Source: Nepenthes gracilis
Taxonomy: Eukaryota; Streptophyta; Magnoliopsida; Caryophyllales; Nepenthaceae
Length of the DNA: 64,000 nt
Assembly: GCA_033239525.1 (NCBI GenBank)
Contig: BSYO01000038.1
Coordinates: forward strand, 8,559,041 to 8,623,040
Direction: 5' to 3'
Below, piece by piece: positions 12,801 to 21,796 of the stretch. Each line of letters opens with the position of its first letter. Positions within the stretch are counted from its first letter, which is position 1. A program made the position numbers and the translations under genes. The notes beneath the pieces are model-generated. The model was not told where the DNA came from and did no database searches. It saw nothing but the letters and a program-made list of their open reading frames with translations.

Positions 12801-15800
12801 TGGCCCGTATGTGAGGACTTCATATTGAGGTGATAGCTAGATTTCAAGATGGTTGAGATTAGTTCTGCAAGATCAGGGGTGACGGGGTGAGTTTTCTACG
12901 GAGTTTCAGGATGTTCTAACTAAGAGCAACTGAAAGCTCAAATTGCCTCTTTGGGGAATGCTGATGATGACTTTGATGGTTCTAGTGGGTAGATCCTTTG
13001 TCATTTAGTGACAAAAGGGTGAGTGTCGTAGTTGAGGATGCTATTTTGTGGATGGATTTTTGTTTTTTTTTGATGTGTTGTACAATAATTGTGTGTCTAC
13101 TCTTACCGTTTTGAATGCGATGGTTATGTATACCTTTATGGTTGCCGCATTGGGTGAATCTTTCCTATGCTCATGTTTTTCTAATTACCATATATCTCAC
13201 TTGGTCTTGTTCTGATCGTGTGTTTATGGAGGACTTCTGTTTGATCTGGTGAGTTGAGAGTATTAGGCACATCTTATGGATTCTAATTGGTGGTTATCAG
13301 AATTCTTTCTTTTTTTCCCTATATGTTGTTTGTTGTTCTGTCATAAAATTTCCAAAGGGGAAATTGTTAGTTTAATCTCTTTGTATTCGGCAAATTCATT
13401 GACGATGTATTGTATTTTGAGTCTTTGTTATAGATCATAAGTTTCCAAGAACTTTGCTCAAAGTTGCCTTAATTTTCACTAAGCATCTAATTAGGCATGG
13501 GCTTTTTCTCGCTGCTCAAACATCTGAAATCACATAGGGAATTTTGCTCGATGTTGATGCAATATTGGCTTTATTATCATATTCGAGGGATAGAATTTCA
13601 CTTGGTTTTGACTTGAAGTTGATGTATGAATTTCTATACGAGAGGTTCGCTCTAGGTTCACTTGATCCTTGGCTTGAGTGAAAAGGGACAATGTGAAGTT
13701 CACTTAAATTTGGCTCAATTTTCAACAGTTCGCTCAATTTGTGTGACCGTTATCTCCACTTTGCATGATTTTGAAACTGTTTTAACCGGCAGTTTACTAC
13801 TTACAGAGGGCCTTAGCTTTTGAAAATGGAAGAGGACTGGTTGCTATTCATTTGCTCATCCTTCTCGAGAGCTTTGTGTGAGACTTGGGAGTGGACCACC
13901 AAACACTAGAGATTCCTCATCTTGATGCTGATTTGTCTTTAAAACTTGACCCAAAAGTCTTTAAATACTTAATACAATCTTGTAGTCCTACTAGAGATTT
14001 GTTGTTGATTCAATTGTTAGATTTCCAACAGTGTTGGAAGAGTTCTTGCTGAGAACATCCACAGGAAGAAAGCAAGAGGTTTTAGTTTTGTTGTTGGTGC
14101 ACAGATTTGAGGAGTTCTCCAAATAATCAGACGTTTGGGGTTAGTCGGCTAAAGTCTAGTGCGTCTAAATCACATATTTGTAGGTTGACTCTTCTTATTT
14201 AGTTCAGTTGGCTGCTGACAGCCAGGAGAGCTTTCCTCTTGGACACTTTATTCATATGATTTGTTCCTTTGCCAACAAGATCATGTGCACTTTACTTTTC
14301 TGTGCATATTTGTTTGTCTTCTTGAGCATTTGTGATTGATGTGGTGTTGTGTGATAATCTAGTATCATAAGTTGGTAAGTAAAACGGGTGTGATTTTTTA
14401 TTCCACCATTGCACACCTATTCACCCTTTCTAGGTGTTTATGGGCCTTTACACCGGTTTCTCAATTTAATTTAGCCAAGTCCTATCATTGAGCCAATGTA
14501 AATTGAGAGGAATTTATTATTTCTCTCAAAATTGTTGAATTTATAATTCATTTTTCTAGCCAATATAAAGTTTGCCTCCTAATTGTGAGAAAACTAACAA
14601 TCTGGCATCATTTTACTTACTTTCACCACTTTTAGTATTATTTGATGTCTGCAAGACCTGATGGTAACTCTTCCATTCTCTTGGTTTTTATCCCAATGGG
14701 CATTGATTGTTATCATAAACATAAGTTTATATCTATTGAACTAGCGGCCTTACTAAGCTAAATCTGCAAATTTTTGGTAACTCTTAGCATGGTATTGCAT
14801 ATGCTAAGCACCTTTTTTGCTCACAGATCTTGTGGGCATATTAGCTTTCCCATCTTTCTAATAGCAAAATTTGCGGAAATATGTGTAAAATGATCTTTGA
14901 ATGCATATGCAGATTGTTCTAATATTAATGTAGTCCATAACTGGCTTATTGTAATGGCTATGTCAGCCATTATAACCATGATCTTGTAGTCCCCTTCATA
15001 TTATGCCATTCTTAAAATCTTTTTCAAGTGGAGCCATGACCAGCCTTCTCTAGCCTACTTAAATTGCTTATACCATATGCAATGTGACAGCTACTGTTAA
15101 AACTCTACTAAGGATGGGAAAGCTGAAATTACTATGATCTAGCTCTATGTAGCAAAGCTTCACTGAGATTTGAAAGCATTGGACAAATTTCTAAGAGGGG
15201 TACATAATTTATTAAACCTAACTAGTAGGATTACTCTTATGTTGGAAAGTGTGGTCTGGGGTTCTAGTCTTCTGATGGAAATATTGCTCATGAGTTGTGA
15301 CTGATGATCCCAACCAATGGCTCTCTCCTATGGACCCTTGGTGGTGCTAGGATCATTTTTATGTGAACCCTTGGTAGAACCGTCTATGGTAACTGTATTT
15401 GTTGTTAGCCCCTGAAGTAGGGACCAGGAATCTAGGCCCTTTGAAGTGTTGATTCCTCAATCCACATGGTCATTCTAGTGGCACTTCCTAGGCTTCTTGG
15501 CATGGCCATAAGAAAAAGAACAAATTGACTAGGAGCTCATACTGAATGTGTGTACCATTCAACAACTAGATTTTAGTCCTTTTCCATTATTTTAGCTCTT
15601 GGATGCCATCCTCTATTGATCTATGCTTTGCTTAGATCTGAAAAATGTGTTCATTTCTTGAAGCTTATCAGGTCTTTTAATTTTCTTCAGTACACATTCT
15701 AAATCAAGGAAATGGACCTCATTGCTTTGCGGCATTTTCTCTTTGTACTTCTCCTGTATCCACATTGAAGTTCTCAACTCTTGGGGACAAACTCGCTTTA

Positions 15801-18800
15801 GGATTTAACAATGGTCAGGTGAGAAGCATTTAGGTAGCTTTTATGTTGTATTTGGTTTGTCCTCTTTTACTCAGTTGTTAGCCAGCATTTGAAGAACTAC
15901 ATGATTATGTTTCTTATTTTCACTATCCCATTTCAGGTTGCAATGCTTGACATTAGTTCGTTGTCAGTTTTATTCCTTTCAGAGACACATTCTGGCCCAA
16001 ACTCTCCTGTCATTTCATTTGCTCTGGGAAACTTTCTGGATATCTGCGGCTTGAACATCAGTCTAGAGCAATGTGAATCTGATACAATTGAACCTCCAAA
16101 ACAGTTGGCAGTTGTCTTGAGAAGGGATTCACACATTGCTTTTCTCAATGCCACAAAGGGCAGTCTCATTATTTCCTGTTCCTTGCAACCTAAGGAGTTG
16201 ACAGCAATTTCAATGTACATTCTAGGCAAGTAGTTTCATAGACGAGGTGTTTGTTTGTAAACAAAGTTCATTGATATTCTGAAAGCTATTTATTTGCAGA
16301 AAGCACAAAGATTGTCCTTGAAACTGAAGCATATGAAGGAAAACATTATCATCTTTTATCTGCTAAGGATGATGTAAAAAGTGTATCTCCTCAAGTAAGA
16401 GCTCCTCATGAGGGCTCCCCTGCTGAACTTTTGCTTGATATGCCAACTAAAGATGCAAAATGTGGGCAAATAACAGTTGACTGGCTGGTTTTGATTTGTT
16501 GCACAGATGTGTTACTGGTGTTCCCATTGAAGTCTTTGATTCAGGTATAATCACCTTTTATACCCTCATGTTAATACCTCTTGCTTGTTTCATCTAGTGG
16601 CTAAGTTGGATGCTTTGACACAGGGGGATAGTAGTTCCATCCATGAAGTTAATCTTGTGAAAACATGTTGCTGGACATCAACCTTCAAGAAAGAGGAAAA
16701 AGAGTTAGGCCTGGTTGTCTTTTATCAGACTGGTCTTATTGAGATTAGGTGAATCATGCCTTTGATATGTTGATTTTCTTACTCATTCTTGTTGGAGAAC
16801 TCAATGCTACTAGGCCATTGGCCTAACGACCATGCTGCATCAGGCCCTTTATTAGTTGAAGGCAAACTCTTCGGATTCCTGATGTCAGACTTAAGTTATA
16901 ATCTCCCCCAATAAAGTATGTGTCATCCTTGTCGCGACGCAATGCAAATAGATATGCTCAAAGTCTGTTCTGAGAGCCCTTGTTGTCATGGACCAAGCCG
17001 GCCACTGGCCCTAGCGTTAGGGAAAATCTTTCTTAATAATTACAATCCAAGTACCCCTGCATTACCTTTCGATGAAGATATCTACATCTATTTCACATTG
17101 TATGTTGGGAACTCATAAAATTCACTAGCATCTTAAATTTTAAGAATCAGTGGACAACTTAAAATTGTTATTCAAGGAATGCTCAAAAAAAAAAAAAAAA
17201 AAAACAATGATCTTAAATTTATTTTTTGTAATTTTGTCTGCCACAATTGAGGTTTACTGAGATAAGTTTCCTACTTTTAAAGAATGCATTCATGTTATTC
17301 ACTCCAGAGTATTTGTGCTGGTGAGGACACTTGACTATGGATGCTGTAGGTTCAGATAAATGGCAAATTCTTTAACAATTTTGTTATTAGCCAAGTCTGA
17401 CCTCTAATCCATGCCTTTGTCCTAAACTTGAACCTGACTCTTAAGCAATGTATAATTATGAATTTTTTTTTTGTCCCTCCTTGACTCTGCAATGTTTCAA
17501 GTTTTAACTAAAGATCCTTTTGTTCAGTTTCAGACATAAAGCAATATTCAATTTGTTAATCTTGATCACTTGGCAGGTCTTTGCCAAATCTTGAAGTCCT
17601 GGGAGAATACTCTTTGATGTCAGTTCTCAGATGGAACTTCAAGTCCAACATGGATAAAACTATGAGCTCCACTGATAATGGACAGATTGCCCTGGTTTAT
17701 CTCTTACCCACTCTTGAGAGTATTCAGTTACATTTGCTCCATGTCAGAGCTCACCATGTATTCTTGCACTTGCATTGTAACATTGATAACTTGCCCCATT
17801 CTAATATTATTTATTAGAAATTTCTTTTGTTTGGAGTCTGACAAAATAGTATGCACGTTGTTTTTCCTTGAAGCATACCTGAACTGTTAGACCAAATTGG
17901 TTTTCCGGGAGGTCTAAACTACCACAAAGTTACTCATCTAATTTTGGGTGGAGTCTCATATTGTTGTTGTGATGCAAAGAAATTTGTGAAAGACCAAACG
18001 ATTGCCTTCTATGTGGAGAAGAATTATAAGCAATCTGGAAATTTGTGCGGTACTGTGACCAAAATTTTAATGTTCAAAAAAGTGGAAACAATGAAAATGA
18101 GATGTTTTCTTACTTCTCAACCCCCAACCCCAAACAACCCCCACCCCGAAAGAAAAGGCAGACCAAAAAGGCCTCAAAAGTCAAAGTTCTATACTGTATG
18201 GAGAATATTCTGAGGTTAATGGTAGCCTACCAGGGATTGGGGGGGGTTGCTCCCCCCCGGAGTGAGGAGAGCCCCTTCCCTACACTTCGGGGCCATTGGA
18301 TACTTGAAAATTTTTTATAATTTTTATATTATTTAAAAAAATTTTAAAAATATTTTAACTATTTTTTTTATAATATGGATATTTTTATGCATTAACATTT
18401 TACCCAAAAAATTGAAAAAAAAATTATTTCATATTATTTTTAACAATATAAAATAAGGGCTGTTAATGGTTTGGATCTGTAGAAGCCCCCCTCAATCTGC
18501 AGGGGAGCCCCCCTCGTAGGCTACCAGCTTGCCCATCCCATTGCTCTGGGTTCAAAACCCGACAACTCATGTGGCCCAACTATAGGCAGTGGAGAATGCA
18601 ACAGGAGAGGAGAGGTAACCAGACCAACATACTTGAGAAGGAAGAGATAGATTAGCATTTGCCTGGCCAAGGAACTTGAGTCCAACCAAGAAACTTGGTT
18701 TGAAAACTCAATTTGCCATACTATAAGCAGTGAAGAATGCCACTGGTGAACCAAAAGCAGGGTAGAGTTAAAACCAGTTGCAAGATAGCTGCTGCTGGCT

Positions 18801-21796
18801 TGAAAATCTGATTTGAAGTGCAATGATTTCATTAATTGAAACTTTTGCATTGCCAACTTCACGTATAGCTGCTTCCTGGATGGCATCATGTTGCTTGTTT
18901 TCTATTTTCCCTTTGTCCTCTTTTTGGCTTAATTTCCCATTGATGGTTAATATCTAAACTCTTTCACATTATCTGGCAAAAATGTATTTCCAAATGAAGT
19001 TCATACATGCATGCTAGTTCTGAACTACGCAAAATCCATAGACAGATCATGTGCATATATGAAGCATGACTAATTCTGTCAATTTAGTTACATGAAAAAG
19101 CGCAAATCTAAGAAAGGATCTTTCATGATTCATACTTACAAATTGTAATTGGAGTCTCATGTCTAATCCTTTATGCTGGGTTGAGGATTTGCTGATATGA
19201 AAAATTTCTCTTCTGTTCTTTTGGACAAAATAGTTGCTTTATTGAGGTGAGGAAACAAACAAGTTACTAGTGGATAAAAAAATGATATAGGAGTCAAAGC
19301 CTGTAGTTGGAAAATGGTACTATGGAAAAGCAATTAGTTATTTAAATTAAATTTGTCTGGCAATTATAATAAAAATCCCATCATCATTTTCCTATTAGCT
19401 AAATGAGATTCATGCTTTCCTCATTTTCATGCTTCTTAAAGTTCCACTGATGACCCCCACTGAGAAATTCTTAGATCTGGCTCTGACCAAATCTACATAT
19501 TAATTTTGCAATTTTATTTGTTTTACAGGTAAATGGATGTGAATTTGCAATAATGTCTCTTTTGGCTAGTGAGAATGATTTCAGGTTTCTCAATTGTCTC
19601 TCCCTTTCTCTTTGCATTTACACAACCTAGTTTCATCTGCTTCTTGATTGGTTGGACATCCAAAAAAACACGAGCTATTTCTTTGTTTTCATATTCCTTT
19701 CCTACTTTTCAATATTATTTTTTCTTGGTTAGGATCCCACAATCTTTGCCCTGCCTTCATGATGAGGTCCTTGCAGCTGCTATGGATAATGATATCAATT
19801 TCTTTCCAAATAAGCAGAAAAATAAGGTTGCAACATGTTCCTATTGAAACATTCTGGTTGCCTTTTCTATTGCAAACAACTTATGTTTCATGCACTTCTT
19901 TTGTCATAGGAAACTGTGCCGTGGATTTTAAGTGGTCTAGTAAAGGGCTTCAGAACAAACAAAGAAGCTTCAGAGACTCATGAAGCTGATGATTCATCTT
20001 TAGAGAGAGTATATTCAAGGTCTTCAAAACAACCCTCAGCTGTTGCCACTAATATCGGAGAAGCTGTTGAGCTTAGCATAGGTGGGCCTTCTTGTCCTTC
20101 CATATGCATGATCTTCCTTTCCTGGTCTCTCTTTAACCATAACTTTCTGTTGATTCAGACGATATTGAGATTGATGAACCTGTTCATGTTTCGCCTTTAC
20201 CTTACCAAGGCGAGAATGAAAACAAAGGTATGCTGTGTAATAACTAATGAAATGACAAGATTTCTCACGGCTGAATATGTAATGGTGATAAAATGTGAAA
20301 CTTTTTCCATACAGAGAAGAAAACAGAGAGAGAAATCTTATTTGAAGGGGCAACTTCTGAATCAAAACCAAGACAAAGAACAGTTGAAGAAATCAAAGCC
20401 AAGTACAGGAAGGCCGGGGTAAATATGAAAGGAAACTTCTGACACGTTTTTGTTTGACAACTGAAAGTATCATTTTTTTAATAAAATATCCTGACATTGC
20501 CTATTTGCTAGGATGCGTCGGCAGCTGCTAGTCATGCAAGAGATAAGCTTGTAGAGCGTGGGGAAAAACTTGAGGTCAGATTGTTTGACATCTCTCATCT
20601 TCTTTATTAAGGATATGTTAGTTGTGGAAATTAATGGAAGTACTCATCGGTGTCCAGCAATAGGCATTAGATCATTATTTGTGGTTGCTAGGAGAGCACG
20701 TTTATATTTTGCAGAGCTTGATTAATACAAAATAATCATCATTTCATACCATAGATAAAACATCGGCCAATATATATTAGTATCGAGCCTCTATACAGAT
20801 TTTTCACGAGACTGCGTGCAATATATTGCCATGTCAGCCGATATTTTGCAATACAACCTATATTTGTTTGTTAGCGTACTATTCATGGAAATTGTTTTCT
20901 TCTGATATGTTTAAGATTGATATGTATTGTTTGGTATGTTCAATACTTACAAAGCCATGACTAATACCGATATAGATATTTTCATCCAAGCTATAAACCT
21001 GTTAAAGGAGTACTTTCAAGATTGAAAGTTGAGGCCACATTTTCTGCTTTTCTCCTCTTCATTCCTTTTTTTCTTCTTTAAAAAAATTTTAGAAGAACCG
21101 GAGAAACGAAAAAGGAAGTAAACATGTTGGAGTTTATAGTATTCCCAACAAATTTTTTCCTTTCATCATTTTTCCTCAATCTTTAATGCCCAAATACTTA
21201 TATGCATCACAAGCTTCAGTATGGAATGAAATTTTTGTCATTATGTAAAATATCGGCCAATATATTTTGGTATTAGGTTCCTAGATATCAATATTTTTCA
21301 ATATCGCAACTAATCCGTTATTTCACTATATCGATGTTTCTCTTCCATTTTTTTTTCCTGCTTTGCAAAAAAAAAAAAAAAAAAAGTTCCAATTCTTATA
21401 CATATCGATTGGTACGGCTGTGACCGATACCAATATGATCATCCATGACTGCCCCACAAATGTGACAAAATTTGGGACCCTCAGATCTGAGGTAACCCAC
21501 CGAATTTGGGTCCATGTCTTCATCCTTAATGACTAGAAAACGCCTGTTGAAAGGACTTAAACTTCACAATAATGACAACTCTACTTTTCCGGCATCTCAC
21601 TGGTTATCCGCAGCAATCACCAATGATTAAATCTTATTCAGTCATCCGACTTTTCCATTTACCCTATTTTCCTTGAAACATGTCCCAGAGGATCAGCGAA
21701 CGCAGTGAAGAGCTTCGAAGTGGTGCTGAAAGCTTTGCCTCATTGGCCCAAGAACTAGCCAGGAGGATGGAAAATCGTAAATGGTGGCAGCTATGA
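856..21796 (+). CDS. Tomosyn/Lgl-like WD40 protein with C-terminal R-SNARE motif (5'-partial, 15 exons)
   Basis: This is the C-terminal 650 residues of a tomosyn-type (syntaxin-binding, lethal giant larvae-like) protein. The family regulates SNARE-driven secretion at the plasma membrane by occupying syntaxins. Exons inferred from splice sites and frame: 856-1065, 1174-1272, 1363-1435, 15691-15818, 15937-16225, 16300-16544, 16624-16748, 17577-17694, 19529-19584, 19733-19826, 19910-20081, 20159-20227, 20315-20418, 20512-20574, 21689-21796. They sum to 1953 nt with compatible phases and no stop before TGA at 21794. WD40-type segments include YIAGYQDGSVRVWD (exon 1) and the exon 4-5 propeller region. 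An acidic linker with RTVEEIKAKYRKAG follows, then the SNARE motif. The ATG at 856 follows an acceptor, so it is internal; about 400-500 N-terminal residues are expected upstream. Identification is by recognition of the plant tomosyn family; exon edges are my reading. Confidence 0.88.
2568..2893. repeat. Tandem direct repeat, two copies of about 163 bp
   Basis: The segment starting CCGAGGGAAATTAG at 2568 recurs at 2731 with only a few differences. On the minus strand the repeat lies in a frame containing EDEPLDSWLEKW, so the duplication probably affects the 3' end of the adjacent hAT-like relic. Confidence 0.85.
2720..4720 (-). mobile_element. hAT-type transposase relic (minus strand, heavily decayed)
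   Basis: Minus-strand translations in changing frames give pieces that look like plant hAT/DUF659 transposases, in the expected order. These are a region around 4560-4600 reading DVTIMYDE, a middle part around 4030-4150 reading INMSPKRGLEEYA, then IWKIIDHLW and LHQGLHAMAV around 3800-3880 (compare the family's IW..ID.RW..QLH.PLHAA block), and an acidic tail near 2830-2900. Stops and frameshifts are numerous. I found no terminal inverted repeats or target duplication, so the limits are only those of the recognisable coding scraps. What I see is the order of motifs; the family assignment is recognition from memory. Confidence 0.5.
4900..9090. other. Intronic DNA without recognisable features
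   Basis: AT-rich sequence with imperfect 120-130 bp repeats around 5520-5900 (recurring 'caacttgatct' and 'cataatctt' phrases). There are no convincing coding segments, terminal repeats or known motifs. Short open frames (4902-5440, 8013-8303, 8738-8995) resemble nothing I know. Confidence 0.5.
9160..10255 (+). pseudogene. Copia reverse transcriptase / RNase H fragment
   Basis: Shifting plus-strand frames give LTTYLLDRGFYREGV and a VDDIGF version of the catalytic YVDD box. They then give the post-RT segment NVDQNFYRSMIGSLFYLIAS, followed by RNase H pieces (SLSTVEAKYIALG, then SDYGFDQVIMAVYYDNTS). This is the C-terminal half of a Ty1/copia pol, closest in style to SIRE elements. Multiple stops and frameshifts make it inactive. 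It runs in the host-gene direction inside intron 3. Confidence 0.8.
10889..11325. repeat. Tandem direct repeat, two units of 218 bp
   Basis: A unit containing TTGTGATTCTGATGCTTTTG and the surrounding 'tttgatatctcca...tgttttgggaaaatcatattcat' text occurs at about 10889-11106 and again at about 11107-11325, offset by 218 bp. It sits between the copia pol fragment and the 3' ORF relic. No coding meaning is apparent. Confidence 0.85.
11866..12960 (+). pseudogene. Degraded 3' ORF of the SIRE-type element (Transposase_32-like putative plant transposon protein)
   Basis: Near 11959-12060 the frame reads SITSIFTSLHW, then LVHEFIVNVYDI. Near 12275-12420 it reads MYTNLFPIS, SRALFLYALF and LPSHIF. The same blocks in the same order occur in the 3' ORF of the SIRE-like element at 55630-56825 (SITSLFTDRGW, IQEFYSNI, LTNLFPVS, ALFLYALLSG, LPSHFI). 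I relate the pattern from memory to the Pfam-type 'putative plant transposon protein' domain found in plant LTR elements. Here it is broken by stops and frameshifts. Its position, after pol and before PPT and LTR, is the env-like slot. Confidence 0.7.
13365..14599 (+). repeat. LTR-like segment of the intronic SIRE element, with preceding PPT
   Basis: A purine tract (CCAAAGGGGAAAT, about 13352-13364) immediately precedes TGTTAG, the same start as the SIRE-like LTRs at 51765 and 57253. The first 40 bases resemble those LTRs loosely (..TTGT..GGCA.ATTC..TGAC). The end at about 14599 (..CTAACA) is followed by CTGGCATCA, a possible decayed tRNA-Met primer site (TGGTATCA). That length, about 1.2 kb, matches the 1.1 kb LTRs of the related element. 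The right boundary is tentative. Confidence 0.5.
14600..15690. other. Remainder of intron 3, no recognisable feature
   Basis: AT-rich sequence between the LTR-like segment and exon 4. If 14603-14610 is a primer-binding site, decayed gag could follow, but I cannot recognise any. The final 30 bases carry the branch/polypyrimidine region and the CAG acceptor of exon 4. Confidence 0.45.
16226..16299 (+). other. GC-AG intron between exons 5 and 6 of the tomosyn-like gene
   Basis: The frame needs exon 5 to end with a single G at 16225 and exon 6 to start AAAGC at 16300, giving a Glu codon across the junction. The donor is then G|GCAAGT, the strong consensus of the rare GC-AG class, and the acceptor is TTTGCAG. 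No GT donor nearby preserves the frame. Confidence 0.75.
17695..19528 (+). other. Intron 8 of the tomosyn-like gene
   Basis: It runs from the GT after ...GCCCTG (17694) to TTTTACAG before GTAAATGG (19529) and joins in frame as ..QIAL-VNGCEF... It contains a MITE-like element (18221-18525) and otherwise AT-rich non-coding DNA. Confidence 0.8.
18221..18525. mobile_element. MITE-like element of about 305 bp with GGTAGCCTAC terminal inverted repeats
   Basis: The segment starts GGTAGCCTACCAGGG and ends in the inverse of GGTAGCCTACGAGGG, a 14/15 match. G- and C-runs sit just inside each end, around an AT-rich core. It carries no coding capacity. I could not find a clean target-site duplication, so the superfamily is open. 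It lies wholly inside intron 8. Confidence 0.55.
20512..21796 (+). other. R-SNARE motif encoded by the last two exons of the tomosyn-like gene
   Basis: Exon 14 (20512-20574) and exon 15 (21689-21796) encode a heptad-patterned VAMP-like coiled coil. It contains VERGEKLE, whose arginine fits the ionic zero layer, followed by RSEELRSGAESF. The protein ends in KWWQL with no transmembrane anchor. Tomosyns differ from true VAMPs in exactly this way, so the motif is expected to form inhibitory SNARE complexes. The TGA at 21794-21796 closes the frame. Confidence 0.85.
20575..21688 (+). other. Intron 14 of the tomosyn-like gene
   Basis: The intron separates the two halves of the SNARE motif. It contains two related AT-rich patches with the phrase ATCGGCCAATATAT (about 20760 and 21250), perhaps an eroded dispersed repeat, and an A-run near 21367-21385. 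No coding content was seen. Confidence 0.7.

Larger units (their letters stand above)
9100..14599 (+). mobile_element. Decayed SIRE-type copia element (3' half) in intron 3
   Basis: In order along the plus strand: reverse transcriptase and RNase H scraps (about 9160-10255), a spacer with a 218-bp tandem repeat, a degraded extra ORF (about 11866-12960), a polypurine tract (13353-13364) and an LTR-like segment starting TGTTAG at 13365. The order pol, 3' ORF, PPT, LTR fits SIRE/Maximus-lineage copia elements, which carry an additional ORF after pol. No 5' LTR or gag was found on the left, so only the 3' part remains or can be recognised. Confidence 0.65.
1436..15690 (+). other. Giant intron 3 (about 14.3 kb) of the tomosyn-like gene
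   Basis: Exon 3 ends ...GAAG|GTGGGA (donor 1436-1437). Exon 4 begins after TTTTCTTCAG at 15690, and the join completes a Val codon. The intron is far larger than the other introns (about 70 bp to 1.8 kb) and is filled with transposon relics: an hAT-like fragment at about 2.7-4.7 kb and a SIRE-type copia relic at about 9.1-14.6 kb. The first 1.1 kb (1436-2567) is AT-rich and shows nothing I recognise. Confidence 0.8.

Noticed and set aside
15933..16229. Minus-strand open frame of 98 residues
   Set aside because: It is a shadow of tomosyn-like exon 5, which has strong family similarity on the plus strand.
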